64,000 nt of DNA from Emticicia soli. Lineage in GTDB: Bacteria > Bacteroidota > Bacteroidia > Cytophagales > Spirosomataceae. The translations under genes and the position numbers were made by a program. The stretch is from NCBI RefSeq assembly GCF_037860775.1, contig NZ_JBBEWC010000003.1:490075-554074 (forward strand). The letters are read 5' to 3'. The notes beneath the pieces were generated by a model, which saw nothing but the letters and a program-made list of their open reading frames with translations, had not been told where the DNA came from and did not search any database. This document shows, piece after piece, positions 18,498-27,614 of the stretch (positions are counted from its first letter, which is position 1; every line of letters begins with the position of its first letter).

Positions 18498-19682
18498 TTA
18501 TAAGACAGGGTGCCGTTTGAACGGCTTGGTGTGGTCGAACAGATAGCGGTAGGTAATATAAGTTTTAAACTTTTTAGCACCCAATATTTGTGTTACTTTC
18601 AGCATATTTGGGTTGAAATCGGCTATCCAGTTTAATTCAAGTATTTTATATTGATAATTTGGCCGCCAGCAAGCTTTTGAAAATGCCAGTGAAATGGCTG
18701 ACTCTATCCCACGCCCTTGGTATTCGGGTATCACGCCAAAAATTACCCCTCTTGCTTTATGATTGGTTTTCATTAATTGATGATACAGCCATTTTAGCTT
18801 TCCTATCCAGTTTAGCTTACCGTTTAAATGCTTGATAATCTGGTTCAGTTCTGGTATCATAATTGAAAATGCAATGGGTTTATCGTTATGATACCCAAAC
18901 CACATCAGCTCTTCTTCTAGTATCGGCTTCATCATTTGCATAATCGCTTCGGCACGTTCGGCGGTCATTTCTCCGGCCGCCATATTTTTAGCCCAGGCTT
19001 TGTTATAAATAGTTCTGAAATCCTGCGCAAATTTCGATAAGTGCTTTTTATCAACATGGCGAAAATCATAACCAGGTGTATTGTACACACGGTTCGCAAT
19101 TTCGAAAAGTGCTGGGCGCACAACTTTGCGAGCCTCTTTTTCTTCAAGTGGCAACAGAAATGTATATTGCTGAAAATAATCCCGAAAGCCATAGTCTTCA
19201 AAAAATTGTCGGTAATAGGCATGATGGTAAAACATCGACCAGGTAGGCTCGGCATCATAAGGGTCAACCAATAGCCCCCACCAGTTATCACGCTCACCAA
19301 AGTTAATTGGCCCTTCCATGGCTTCCATACCTCTTTCTTTTAGCCATTCTTTGCACTTATCGAACATAGCAAATGCCACTTTGTTATTGTTGATACACTC
19401 AAAGAAACCCATGCCGCCCGTTGGTTGGTCGTTACTATGTACCACCGTATTCGGATTAATAAAGGCAGCGACCCGGGCTATTGTCTGGCCTTGTTCGTCA
19501 ATGGCAAGCCATCTGATACAATTGTTATCTTTTAATAATGGATTTTTTTTAGGGTCGAAAACCTTCTCAATGTCGTTATCTAATGGACGAATCCAGTAGG
19601 GGTTTGTTTTATAAAGTCTTGCCGGAAATTCCAGAAACTCTTTCTGGAGTTTTGGATTGTCTCCTACTTCAATTATTTGCAT
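18498..19682 (-). CDS. GNAT-like acetyltransferase of unknown substrate
   Basis: 394 residues, longer than a single GNAT domain. The N terminus (FLEFPARLYKTNPYWIRPL) is typical of a conserved Bacteroidota family, and GVIPEYQGRGIESAISLAF near residue 315 resembles the acetyl-CoA-binding R-x-x-G-x-G/A loop of GNAT enzymes. No signal peptide or membrane segment is seen. A -7 box lies 26 bases before the ATG. The function is unknown; related proteins are annotated only as putative N-acetyltransferases. Confidence 0.72.
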   Translation of the reverse strand: MQIIEVGDNPKLQKEFLEFPARLYKTNPYWIRPLDNDIEKVFDPKKNPLLKDNNCIRWLAIDEQGQTIARVAAFINPNTVVHSNDQPTGGMGFFECINNNKVAFAMFDKCKEWLKERGMEAMEGPINFGERDNWWGLLVDPYDAEPTWSMFYHHAYYRQFFEDYGFRDYFQQYTFLLPLEEKEARKVVRPALFEIANRVYNTPGYDFRHVDKKHLSKFAQDFRTIYNKAWAKNMAAGEMTAERAEAIMQMMKPILEEELMWFGYHNDKPIAFSIMIPELNQIIKHLNGKLNWIGKLKWLYHQLMKTNHKARGVIFGVIPEYQGRGIESAISLAFSKACWRPNYQYKILELNWIADFNPNMLKVTQILGAKKFKTYITYRYLFDHTKPFKRHPVL

Positions 19683-19708
19683 GTACAGTTTATTATCGGT
19701 CTTTACTG

Positions 19709-19716
19709 CAAAGATA
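19709..19716 (-). promoter_or_regulatory. -7 promoter box for the GNAT-like gene
   Basis: TATCTTTG on the minus strand, 26 bases before the start codon; no matching -33 box is visible. Confidence 0.45.
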
Positions 19717-19875
19717 CAGCAATAAAATAATAGAAGGTAGGTGTATGCGTAATTGGGTGATACTATGGGGTTTATGAAATTAATGGCACAACATTTAATA
19801 AAATTTTAGAAATAACTTACAACCAATTACGTTCTAAAATAGTCTATTAAGAAACATTTAAGAATTTATTAATTA

Positions 19876-19904
19876 TTTGTTAGGTGTCTTTTTCCTTAAT
19901 TTTG
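19876..19904 (+). promoter_or_regulatory. Promoter of the exported helical protein
   Basis: TTTG (19876-19879), a 17-base spacer and TAATTTTG (19897-19904) match both boxes of the Bacteroidota sigma factor. The ATG lies 45 bases downstream, preceded by AAAGGAG-like purine sequence. Confidence 0.7.
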
Positions 19905-19949
19905 AGTCTTAATACAAGACAAAAGGAGTTTCAACGAAAAAAGTAAAAA

Positions 19950-20540
19950 ATGAAAAAACAAGTATTTGCTTATTTGATTGCTGGATGCATGCTTGTCTTT
20001 GCGCACACCTCGTTTGCACAAAGAGTAACCTTAGAAGATTTGCTGGACAAAGCTATGGTGCTTTCTCAACAGAATGAGAAACAAAAGTTGGCCGAAACCC
20101 TGAAAGACGGCAGTATTGCCTTGGAAAGCGAGGCTAATACAAGAGGAAACGATATGAAAGCTAAATTGCTTGGACAAGCAGGAGAGCTTAAAAATCTTAT
20201 TCCATTGGCTACCGAGGGTACTCTGAAAACAGACGTACTTGGCAAGGTAATTAATACCATAAGATTGGTAGTGGGTGCAAACCAGATAAATAATTTGTTG
20301 AGTGAAGGCAAAAATGGTTTGCTTGGCAATGCCGAAAGTCTTACTGGTAGCCTGAATCTGTTGAATGCAGGCAAAGAAGCGCTTAATGTTAAAGACCAAG
20401 ATAAACTAGGTACTTTGGTAGATGCTGTTTCTGGAGCTGTAAAGAAACTAAATGGGCAAGATACAAGTGCTAAATTGGCTGCTTCGTCGGCAAAAAAAAC
20501 CTTGGGAAAAATAGTTGACTTGATAAAAGACGCTGTTTAG
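19950..20540 (+). CDS. Exported helical protein, unknown function
   Basis: 196 residues. A clear signal peptide (positive start, hydrophobic core, cleavage after TSFAQ at about residue 24) is followed by an all-helical, Leu/Ala/Lys-rich sequence with no cysteine in the mature part and no recognised domain. Ends IVDLIKDAV, an amphipathic helix. Flanked by a consensus promoter and a good terminator, so it is a single-gene transcript. I cannot assign a function; a soluble periplasmic or secreted helical bundle is the most that can be said. Confidence 0.75.
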   Translation: MKKQVFAYLIAGCMLVFAHTSFAQRVTLEDLLDKAMVLSQQNEKQKLAETLKDGSIALESEANTRGNDMKAKLLGQAGELKNLIPLATEGTLKTDVLGKVINTIRLVVGANQINNLLSEGKNGLLGNAESLTGSLNLLNAGKEALNVKDQDKLGTLVDAVSGAVKKLNGQDTSAKLAASSAKKTLGKIVDLIKDAV

Positions 20541-20565
20541 GATTTTAATTAATGAAATAAGCCAG

Positions 20566-20597
20566 AAGCTTCTCTCAGATGTAGGGGAGCTTTTTTT
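20566..20597 (+). terminator. Terminator after the exported helical protein
   Basis: AAGCTTCTC (20566-20574) pairs with GGGGAGCTT (20584-20592) using two G-U pairs, followed by a T7 run. Confidence 0.75.
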
Positions 20598-20626
20598 GTG
20601 TATATTGCACCAAAATTATAGAGACT

Positions 20627-20893
20627 ATGAAGATTCGGTGCCCTAAATGCGCTTGGGAACCAGACGGAGGCGAACATTGGCAATGCCATTGCGGCCATAT
20701 CTGGAATACTTTTGAAACTATTGGCCGATGCCCGGCTTGTCATCATCAGCATGAATATACACAATGTGTGCCCCATGCCGGAGGGTGCGATAAGCACTCG
20801 CCACACCTTGATTGGTACGAAGGGCTTGATAAAATTGTAGAAGAATTGATTGAAGAAGTGTTTACCACCGAAGAGGTACTTCAACAGCCATAG
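20627..20893 (+). CDS. Small zinc-ribbon protein
   Basis: 88 residues beginning MKIRCPKCAWEPDGG. Cys pairs appear as CPKC, CHC and CPAC with further Cys and several His residues (HHQHEYTQC, HAGGC), enough to bind one or two zinc ions. The C-terminal third is acidic and helical (GLDKIVEELIEEVF). No signal peptide. The function is unknown; it could bind nucleic acid or a protein partner. It stands alone between two exported-protein genes, with no obvious promoter of its own. Confidence 0.8.
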   Translation: MKIRCPKCAWEPDGGEHWQCHCGHIWNTFETIGRCPACHHQHEYTQCVPHAGGCDKHSPHLDWYEGLDKIVEELIEEVFTTEEVLQQP

Positions 20894-20969
20894 ATTAAAG
20901 GTTTATAAAGTACGTAGTTATGTATAAAAATATCATAGAAGTAATGAATGTATTTTCTACATAATGAAA

Positions 20970-20977
20970 TACATTTG
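20970..20977 (+). promoter_or_regulatory. -7 promoter box for the NIPSNAP gene
   Basis: TACATTTG, 21 bases before the chosen ATG. It lies downstream of an earlier in-frame ATG at 20948, which argues for the later start. Confidence 0.5.
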
Positions 20978-20998
20978 TATTCTAATCAACCTTATTCT

Positions 20999-21745
20999 AT
21001 GAAAAAATCAATCAGCCTATTTATGGCCTTATTGTTTACTATGGCTGCCTTTGCCCACAAACAAGACACCCGCTACTACGAGATGCGGATTTATTACTGC
21101 GAAGCAGGTAAACTACCCGATTTGTTGACTCGTTTCAGAAATCATACTACCAAATTGTTTGAAAAACATGGTATGACCAACGTTGGATACTGGGTGCCTA
21201 TATCAAATGAACAAAATGCCCTCTATTATGTATTGTCGTACCCGAGCAAAGAAGCACGAGATGCTTCGTGGAAAGCCTTCGGTGCTGACCCTGAGTGGAA
21301 AACTGTAAGAGAAAAATCTGAGGAAAACGGCAAGATAGTAGCCAAAGTAGAATCAATATTTATGAACTTAACAGATTTCTCTCCGGCTGTAAAAGCGCAG
21401 AAGAAAAACCCTGAAAGAGTTTTTGAATTAAGAATATACACTCCAGGGCCTGATAAATTGAATGATTTACTGGCACGTTTCAGAAACCATACTGTAAAAC
21501 TTTTCAAGAAACATGGTATGGATAACATTGCTTACTGGACAACTATCGAAAAAGATGGAGCGCAGCCGAAACTAGTGTATTTCTTAGGTCATAAAAGTGA
21601 AGAGGCTGGTAAAGCATCTTTTGAGGCTTTCAGAAAAGACCCGACATGGGTTAAAGCCCGTGAAGAATCGGAGAGAAACGGTAAACTGGCCGAAAAAGTA
21701 GAATCAATATACATGACACCTACTGATTTTTCAACGATTAAATAA
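20999..21745 (+). CDS. Exported protein with two NIPSNAP domains
   Basis: 248 residues with a signal peptide (cleavage near AFAHKQ, residue 20) and two tandem NIPSNAP ferredoxin-like domains (about 24-125 and 138-245). The halves are clear internal repeats: each has YEMRIY or FELRIY, FRNHT, FKKHGM or FEKHGM, and ends VESIxM. NIPSNAP proteins are dimeric alpha/beta-barrel folds whose bacterial role is unclear. A long hairpin follows the stop and separates it from the convergent amidohydrolase pair. Confidence 0.87.
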   Translation: MKKSISLFMALLFTMAAFAHKQDTRYYEMRIYYCEAGKLPDLLTRFRNHTTKLFEKHGMTNVGYWVPISNEQNALYYVLSYPSKEARDASWKAFGADPEWKTVREKSEENGKIVAKVESIFMNLTDFSPAVKAQKKNPERVFELRIYTPGPDKLNDLLARFRNHTVKLFKKHGMDNIAYWTTIEKDGAQPKLVYFLGHKSEEAGKASFEAFRKDPTWVKAREESERNGKLAEKVESIYMTPTDFSTIK

Positions 21746-21753
21746 ATTTTTTT

Positions 21754-21827
21754 AATGTCGAGTGTCGATTGCAGATTGTCGAATAAGGTTTTCTTAATTT
21801 GACATTCTGCAATCGACACTCGACATT
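21754..21827. repeat. Long inverted repeat between convergent genes
   Basis: A perfect 22-bp inverted repeat (21754-21775 with 21806-21827), rich in GTCGA, continues inward as an imperfect stem (TGTCGAATAAG facing CTTAATTTGACA). It fills the gap between the NIPSNAP and M20 genes. It lacks a clean T run right after the stem on the plus strand but can fold into a very stable RNA hairpin from either strand. It looks like a dispersed intergenic palindrome as much as a terminator. Confidence 0.75.
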
Positions 21828-21831
21828 TTCT

Positions 21832-23451
21832 TTATTTTTTCGCTTCTTCTCTTACTGTCGGATACTTAATACCCAATTGCTCAAGATAGGTTTTGTATTT
21901 AGTAGCATCATAATAATACTTACTCATTTCCGGACGGAATTTCTCCATAATCTCTTTATTCAACTGAATAGCCGGCTTATCATCTTTCGAAATCAGCGGA
22001 GTATATTTTATTTCTTTCGTTTGCTCTTTGTTATAATACTCCCAAGCATTTTTAATAATTTCAGGCTTAAAAAGCATATCTAATACTGTAAGTGCTTCTA
22101 CTTTTGCCCCTGCGGTACAGCCTTTGTGGGCAATAGGCGTGGCCATTGTAATTGCATTGGCCCAGTGATGCCCCGGCATACCCGGCATATTCGACGGATA
22201 ACGCAACACAACAGTAGGCAAAGACCACGAAATATCAGCAATATCATCAGAGCCACCCTGACGAATAATATTTGGCGAATACACAGGCTCACCCATAGTA
22301 TCTAGTTTCATGGCTAGTCCGTCAGTTTTAGGTGAATTGAGTTCTTTCTGGCTGGCTTTTGCCAGAAGCTGGTCTTCTGCCGACCACTCAGGTAAGCCTA
22401 TACGTTTTATATTATAAAACATGGTTTCGGCAATAGGCTTATTAAAATGCCCCGGCCAGGCACTACCAAGTATTTCGTAAGTAAATTTGGTGTCGGTCAT
22501 GATAGATGCGCCTTGTGCCATCTTGATACCGTTATCAAAAAGATTTTTGATTCTAGGGTAAGTACGCTCACGGAAATAATACCATACAGTAGCTTTAGAC
22601 GGCACAACGTTTGGTTGGTCTCCACCATCTGAAATCACATAGTGCGAGCGTTGTGTAGTTTCCAGGTGCTCACGTTTGTAGTTCCAGCCTATGTTCATTA
22701 ACTCAACGGCGTCAAGGGCACTTCTGCCACGCCACGGTGCACCTGCTGCATGGGCTGCTGCTCCTTCAAAATGAAATTTTACTGAAACCAATCCGGTATT
22801 TCCGGCATCTCCCCACGATACCGAAAGGTTATCGCTCACATGGGTAAATATACAGGCATCAACATCTTTAAAATAGCCATCACGTACAAAAATGGCTTTG
22901 GCTCCTACCTGCTCTTCGGCAATACCCGGCCATAGCATTAATGTACCCGATAGTTTCTCTCTTTCCATGATTTCTTTCAGGGCAATCATGGCTGTAATAT
23001 TAAGCGCCTGCCCCGAGTTGTGGCCTTCGCCGTGGCCGGGTGCGCCATCTACAATAGGGTCTTTGTAGGCAACACCGGGTTTTTGTGAGGCTTTCGGAAT
23101 ACAATCTACATCAGAACCAATGGCAATCACGGGTTTGCCCGAGCCCCATTTAGCAATCCAGGCGGTAGGCATACCTGCCACACCTCTTTCTACAGTAAAA
23201 CCGTTTTTCTCAAGCAATTCAGTAAGGTATTTTGAGGTTTCAAATTCCTGAAAGCCTAATTCGCCAAAACTGAAAATCTGGTCGTTTACTTCTTGTGTAA
23301 ACTTCTGGCGTTCATCAATTTTCTTGATAACCTCTTGTTTCAAAAGTTCAAGTTTATCGGGTGGGTTAGTGGTTGCTTTTTTCTTTTTTTGAGAAAAAGC
23401 AATTCCGCTGCTCAAAATCAAAGTAAGAGCAATGATGAAGTGTTTCTTCAT
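21832..23451 (-). CDS. Exported M20-family amidohydrolase
   Basis: 539 residues with a signal peptide (cleavage after IAFSQ). The M20/AbgB-like metal hydrolase fold is shown by IGSDVDCIP, GHGEGHNSGQAL (metal-binding His), the catalytic Glu pair in GIAEEQVG, and the dimerisation insert with HFEGAAAHAA. Such enzymes remove an amide group from N-acyl amino acids or aminobenzoyl-glutamate. It begins 23 bp after the next exported hydrolase (23475-24617) in one operon, so both probably act in the periplasm on related compounds. A GHHWAN motif near the C terminus carries the last metal-ligand His. Confidence 0.88.
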   Translation of the reverse strand: MKKHFIIALTLILSSGIAFSQKKKKATTNPPDKLELLKQEVIKKIDERQKFTQEVNDQIFSFGELGFQEFETSKYLTELLEKNGFTVERGVAGMPTAWIAKWGSGKPVIAIGSDVDCIPKASQKPGVAYKDPIVDGAPGHGEGHNSGQALNITAMIALKEIMEREKLSGTLMLWPGIAEEQVGAKAIFVRDGYFKDVDACIFTHVSDNLSVSWGDAGNTGLVSVKFHFEGAAAHAAGAPWRGRSALDAVELMNIGWNYKREHLETTQRSHYVISDGGDQPNVVPSKATVWYYFRERTYPRIKNLFDNGIKMAQGASIMTDTKFTYEILGSAWPGHFNKPIAETMFYNIKRIGLPEWSAEDQLLAKASQKELNSPKTDGLAMKLDTMGEPVYSPNIIRQGGSDDIADISWSLPTVVLRYPSNMPGMPGHHWANAITMATPIAHKGCTAGAKVEALTVLDMLFKPEIIKNAWEYYNKEQTKEIKYTPLISKDDKPAIQLNKEIMEKFRPEMSKYYYDATKYKTYLEQLGIKYPTVREEAKK

Positions 23452-23474
23452 GTAAGTATTTGTTTAGTTTAGAT

Positions 23475-24617
23475 TTACTTCGGAAACTGACCCTTATCAA
23501 GGCCGGGTACTATTTTCAAGGCGTTTTTGTAGTACACTTTTTTCAATACTTCGTCTGGCAGCCCTAAGCCATACATGCGCCAGTAAGCATGGTATTTTTT
23601 ATGGTAAGGAAAATACTCATCTTCTGACTCCAGTACACGGAAGTACGTCTGATATTCATCGGGCACCCAAGAGTCTTTTCCGAATAAGATACGGTCCTGA
23701 CGTTTTTCAAAGAATTTCTTAGCTGTGCGTGGTTGGCGGCCTAACTCGGCAATTACAGCACCAATTTCGGCATACATATTCGGGAATGCATCCATCAGAC
23801 TATCAAGTTTTGCCAGATTATTCGGGTACCAACCCATGTGTGCGTTGATGAAGATGGTTTTAGGGTTTTTTCTGAAAACATTGTGTTGTTGCACAAGTAG
23901 TTCTTCCCATGTAAATTCTTTTCCGGCAGAGGCGTCACGTTTGCGGCCCGGGTGCGTTTTTAATTCTAACCAACGCTCGTTCTGTGCATTGATAGGGTCC
24001 CAGAAAGAAGAAGGGTCGGCAGTATGGATTAATACCGGAATTCCCAATTCGCCTGCTTTTTTCCAGATAGGGTCAATGCGAGGGTCGTCAACGGGTACAA
24101 TCTTACCATTGTCTTTTACATTAAATCCTAAGCTCTTATAGATTTTAAGCCCTTTGGCTCCACGTAGTTTTACATCATCTTCCAAGGTTTTTACCGCTTT
24201 GGCTGTCCAGTCAGGCTCATTTATTTTAGAAAAATCAATGTTGGTAAAAATAGCAAAACGATTAGGGTAATAAGTCTTTACACTTTCAATTTGCTTTACC
24301 AGACCTGCGGTACTCTTGGCTTCGTCCTGATTAAACCCACGGCCGCTCAGATTCACCATAATGCCCATATTTAATTTGTCCATTTCTGTGATGAGCTTAT
24401 TCAAATCGTCTTTGCCATTCATTTCCCATTGGTGGTTATGAATATCAATAAAAGGAAACTTGGCACGCGTGATAGGCTTCCCCGGAACAACTAAGGTTGA
24501 TTTAGGCTCGTATTCCTCGAAAGTAACTGCACCGGCATTGTCTCCAATTTTAATTTGTTGGGCAAATAGCTGGCCGGTAGTTAATAAAATAGTAGTGGCT
24601 AATGCAAACTTTTTCAT
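23475..24617 (-). CDS. Exported amidohydrolase (amidohydrolase_2 family)
   Basis: 380 residues with a signal peptide (cleavage after GQLFAQ). A TIM-barrel metal hydrolase: HNHQW near residue 61 supplies the first metal ligands, PVLIHTADP and NAHMGWYPNN later ones, and LFGKDSWVPDEY the catalytic Asp. The family hydrolyses or decarboxylates cyclic and aromatic compounds. It is the first gene of a two-gene operon with an M20 hydrolase. Exact substrate unknown. Confidence 0.87.
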   Translation of the reverse strand: MKKFALATTILLTTGQLFAQQIKIGDNAGAVTFEEYEPKSTLVVPGKPITRAKFPFIDIHNHQWEMNGKDDLNKLITEMDKLNMGIMVNLSGRGFNQDEAKSTAGLVKQIESVKTYYPNRFAIFTNIDFSKINEPDWTAKAVKTLEDDVKLRGAKGLKIYKSLGFNVKDNGKIVPVDDPRIDPIWKKAGELGIPVLIHTADPSSFWDPINAQNERWLELKTHPGRKRDASAGKEFTWEELLVQQHNVFRKNPKTIFINAHMGWYPNNLAKLDSLMDAFPNMYAEIGAVIAELGRQPRTAKKFFEKRQDRILFGKDSWVPDEYQTYFRVLESEDEYFPYHKKYHAYWRMYGLGLPDEVLKKVYYKNALKIVPGLDKGQFPK

Positions 24618-24811
24618 TAATTATCTTAGGTAGTTTATAAATGATTTTTGCAATATAACGAATAATGATAAATTTTCGGCAGACGAATGGCATGTTTCAG
24701 AAGAATAGTATGTGATTTGAGAATATAAATTCATGAAAATTTTCTTGCTCTTATTTATCTATATATTTTTATTAGAGCAAAATACGTTTTGTACTCACAG
24801 TTTCTAAAATT

Positions 24812-25450
24812 ATGAACAAGAAAAAACGCATTGTCTTATCCTTATTTGGGCTGTTGATTGTTGCCGCAATAGCAGTATATGTATGTGATGCTACCATTAA
24901 GAAATCGGCCAAAGGTAAAGTCTACACAAGCGTTGATGATATTCCGTATAGCAGGGTAGGTTTGCTACTAGGCACAGCCAGAAATACCAAAAGAAAGGGA
25001 TTTATGAATCCTTATTATAAACATAGAATTAAAGCAGCTACCGATTTAATGAAAGCCGGTAAGATAAAATATCTGGTTATTAGCGGAGACAACGGCCGAA
25101 AAGAATACAACGAGCCCGAAATGATGCGTGATGATTTGATAAAAGCCGGCATTGACTCTGCCAATATTTATCTTGATTATGCAGGTTTCCGGACTTTTGA
25201 TTCAATGGTACGGTTGAAAGAGGTTTTCGGACAAGATTCGGTTACTGTTATCTCTCAATTATTCCATAATGAGCGAGCGCTGTTTATTGCTTCAAAAGAA
25301 GGTATTGTAGCTAATGGCTTTAATGCCAGAGACGGCTATGCCGAGGGCGTGATGTTAAGAGAAAAGCTAGCCAGAGTAAAAGTTTTTGTCGATTACCTGA
25401 TAGCCACCAAACCTAAGTTTTTGGGAAAGAAGATAGAAATACCCGATTAA
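24812..25450 (+). CDS. SanA/YdcF-like DUF218 membrane protein
   Basis: 212 residues: one N-terminal transmembrane helix (about 6-25) and a DUF218 Rossmann-like domain. GLLLGTARNTKRKGFMNPYYKHRI, LVISGDNG and DYAGFRTFDSM are conserved in SanA proteins, which affect envelope permeability to vancomycin in enterobacteria. The catalytic activity of the family is not established. It stands alone and divergent from the amidohydrolase operon. Confidence 0.87.
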   Translation: MNKKKRIVLSLFGLLIVAAIAVYVCDATIKKSAKGKVYTSVDDIPYSRVGLLLGTARNTKRKGFMNPYYKHRIKAATDLMKAGKIKYLVISGDNGRKEYNEPEMMRDDLIKAGIDSANIYLDYAGFRTFDSMVRLKEVFGQDSVTVISQLFHNERALFIASKEGIVANGFNARDGYAEGVMLREKLARVKVFVDYLIATKPKFLGKKIEIPD

Positions 25451-25484
25451 GGAGTTTTGGTATAGGTATGGCAGGTGTACCCCA

Positions 25485-25511
25485 ACGGAGACATAAACGT
25501 TGTGCCTCCGT
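25485..25511. repeat. Small inverted repeat between sanA-like gene and ispF
   Basis: ACGGAG (25485-25490) and CTCCGT (25506-25511) flank a 15-nt loop containing AACGTT, between convergent genes. No T run follows on either strand. Possibly a weak terminator or a repeat remnant. Confidence 0.4.
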
Positions 25512-25525
25512 CGGAATTTGATTGA

Positions 25526-26005
25526 TTAAGCCTTATAAATTAATGCAATGGCATGCGCTTCTAAACCTTCTTTGCGGCCTACAAAGCCCATTTCTTCGGT
25601 TGTAGTAGCTTTGATTGAGATACAATTTTCGGGCAGATTGGTTACTCCGGCAATGGCTTTTATCATTTCAGGAATATACTTACCTATTTTAGGCTCTTGC
25701 AAACAAACCGTTGAATCGATATTACCAATTTTATAGCCTTCTTTATCGAGCATTTCTGCTACTATTTTGAGTAATATTTTACTGTCGATACCTTTCCAGC
25801 GTGGGTCGGTATTTTTGAAATGTTTACCAATATCGCCCATAGCTGCGGCCCCTAAAAGCGCATCACAAATGGCATGTAAGAGTACATCAGCATCTGAATG
25901 CCCAACCGAACCAACACTATGTGGTATTTTTACACCACCCAGCCACAGGTCGTATCCTTCGCCTAATTGATGTACATCATAACCCTGCCCAACTCGAATA
26001 TTCAT
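25526..26005 (-). CDS. ispF: 2-C-methyl-D-erythritol 2,4-cyclodiphosphate synthase
   Basis: 159 residues, the normal length. It forms the cyclic diphosphate in the MEP route to isoprenoids and works as a zinc-dependent trimer. Metal ligands Asp10 and His12 (GYDVHQ) and His44 are visible, as is the signature HSDADVLLHAICDALLGA; TTTEEMGFVGRKEG near the C terminus binds CDP. No other MEP gene is nearby. Confidence 0.96.
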   Translation of the reverse strand: MNIRVGQGYDVHQLGEGYDLWLGGVKIPHSVGSVGHSDADVLLHAICDALLGAAAMGDIGKHFKNTDPRWKGIDSKILLKIVAEMLDKEGYKIGNIDSTVCLQEPKIGKYIPEMIKAIAGVTNLPENCISIKATTTEEMGFVGRKEGLEAHAIALIYKA

Positions 26006-26187
26006 AATATAATTTTAATTTGTTTTATCGTATAAATTTTAAAGTTAGGGTAAAACTAAGGATTTTTAATGAGATTCGAGAAAAGAGATTCTAAGAAGAG
26101 ATATCTGAGTTAGCATTTCTACACAAAGCCAATCATAATTGTACTCAAACGTATAAGCCGGGCGTAAGCAAATATTGGTATAAAAAA

Positions 26188-26217
26188 TAAGGCTGCTTTG
26201 GTATAAAAGCAGCCTTA
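26188..26217 (-). terminator. Terminator of the sigma/anti-sigma operon
   Basis: A perfect 12-bp inverted repeat (26188-26199 with 26206-26217) followed on the minus strand by a T6 run, 24 bases past the anti-sigma stop. Confidence 0.87.
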
Positions 26218-26240
26218 GTATATGAAGTAAAGATATTTAA

Positions 26241-26870
26241 TCAAAAGGTTTTACCCCAGAAAATCTGCCAATGAATTTTAGTGATTTCCCATTTTGAGAA
26301 AGGGCGGCCTGTATCTTCCCATTTCACTTCGTCAAAAGTCTTTTCGGCTTTTGTTGCTTCACCTACTTGTAGATAAGCCACCACCAACAACCATTTTGAT
26401 TCGTTACGGAAGTTTTTACTTACGTTTTCATCAGCTTTCAAGCGCTCAAGAATCTTGATTGCCTCTGGCAGGTTTTGTTCGTTTTCCAAAAGCTGGGTAG
26501 CTTTTTGGTAATCGTTGGCACGCACCTGGGTTTCGGTGCTCACCGAAACACCATCGCCCCGGTAGTTAAACTTCTTTGGCGAGAAGGTAACAGTGGTAGA
26601 TAAAAGAAAAACTACAATAGCTGCTGCTGTACTAACAGTACCCAGTATGTAACTCAAGCCACGTTTGGGTTTGTGAATGTGTGTACGGGCATTTGCTACA
26701 CTAGTACGCACATGAGCCCTTAAAAAGGCCTCTTGTACGAGTCTAAGGTCTTCAACTTGTTGGTGTAAATTAAGGTCGTTTCTAATTAGCTTTTCAAATT
26801 CTAGTTTAGTTTTCTCTGGCATTATGCCTGCTACATAATCTTCAATCTGATTTTGCAGAATATCATCCAT
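26241..26870 (-). CDS. Membrane anti-sigma factor with periplasmic helical repeats
   Basis: 209 residues. An N-terminal cytoplasmic segment (about 1-70) of the kind that binds ECF sigma factors (LQNQIEDYVAGIMPEKTKLEFE resembles the MSP-type start of anti-sigma domains), one transmembrane helix (about 74-93, LGTVSTAAAIVVFLLSTTVT), and a periplasmic domain with TPR-like helices (about 115-190). It starts 15 bp after the sigma gene on the same strand. The role is inferred from layout and topology; no zinc-binding HxxxCxxC motif is present. Confidence 0.72.
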   Translation of the reverse strand: MDDILQNQIEDYVAGIMPEKTKLEFEKLIRNDLNLHQQVEDLRLVQEAFLRAHVRTSVANARTHIHKPKRGLSYILGTVSTAAAIVVFLLSTTVTFSPKKFNYRGDGVSVSTETQVRANDYQKATQLLENEQNLPEAIKILERLKADENVSKNFRNESKWLLVVAYLQVGEATKAEKTFDEVKWEDTGRPFSKWEITKIHWQIFWGKTF

Positions 26871-26885
26871 AGTGTTTAAAAATAT

Positions 26886-27491
26886 TTATTGATGATTTGA
26901 GGTAATCAATTCCATTATTTTTTTCAAGCACTTACTTTTGGCATTTCTTACCGTTTGGTCGTTTTCAAATGTCCCGTTGGCTATAAGTTTTTGTGAAATT
27001 TCTTGCATTGATAAGCCCTCAATAAGGCGCATATCTAATATTTGTTTACAATTTTTTCCGAGTTTATTTACAAGATTGATGTAATTCTCCCAGTTTTCTT
27101 TTTCTATGAGCATATCGCTCACATCATCTTCCAGTTTATCCCACTCGGCCATATATTTATTCTGACGCTCCTCTCTTGAAGCCTCTTGCGAAATATATCT
27201 AAACCATAAATTTTTACAAATACTTTTCAGGTAAGTCTCTAATGTAGCATCTTTGAGGGTAAAACTACCTTTTTTTACGTTCACAACAAATGCTTCAATG
27301 GCTTCCCAAATGATGTCCTCTGGTTGCTTTGCATAATCTCTTCCGGTGCTTCTATGGATAATGAACCTCTCCAAAGAAACATGAAATTTCTTATATAATG
27401 CTACTAACGCCTCATGTTCTTTACGTCCACCTGCCAGAATCCCCTCAACAATTGATTCATCTGACGGGTGTTTTGATAAGCCAAGGATCAT
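26886..27491 (-). CDS. ECF-type RNA polymerase sigma factor
   Basis: 201 residues. Region 2 spans about 25-100 (EDIIWEAIEAFVVNV, LETYLKSICKNLWFRYISQ) and region 4 about 130-195, with the helix-turn-helix LIEGLSMQEISQKLI. No region 1 or 3, as expected for ECF sigma factors. It is the first gene of a two-gene operon with a membrane anti-sigma factor and diverges from an exported protein and a TPR-CHAT protease, which may be its regulon. Confidence 0.85.
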   Translation of the reverse strand: MILGLSKHPSDESIVEGILAGGRKEHEALVALYKKFHVSLERFIIHRSTGRDYAKQPEDIIWEAIEAFVVNVKKGSFTLKDATLETYLKSICKNLWFRYISQEASREERQNKYMAEWDKLEDDVSDMLIEKENWENYINLVNKLGKNCKQILDMRLIEGLSMQEISQKLIANGTFENDQTVRNAKSKCLKKIMELITSNHQ

Positions 27492-27614
27492 ATTATATCT
27501 ATTAATATCAATGCCCCCCTTTTATGTAACCTCCGGAAAGATTTTTTTTTTAGGGCCTTTAAAAAGTATAGTAATCACTCAGTAAAAATTTACAGTTAGT
27601 TTAATTTTAACAGC

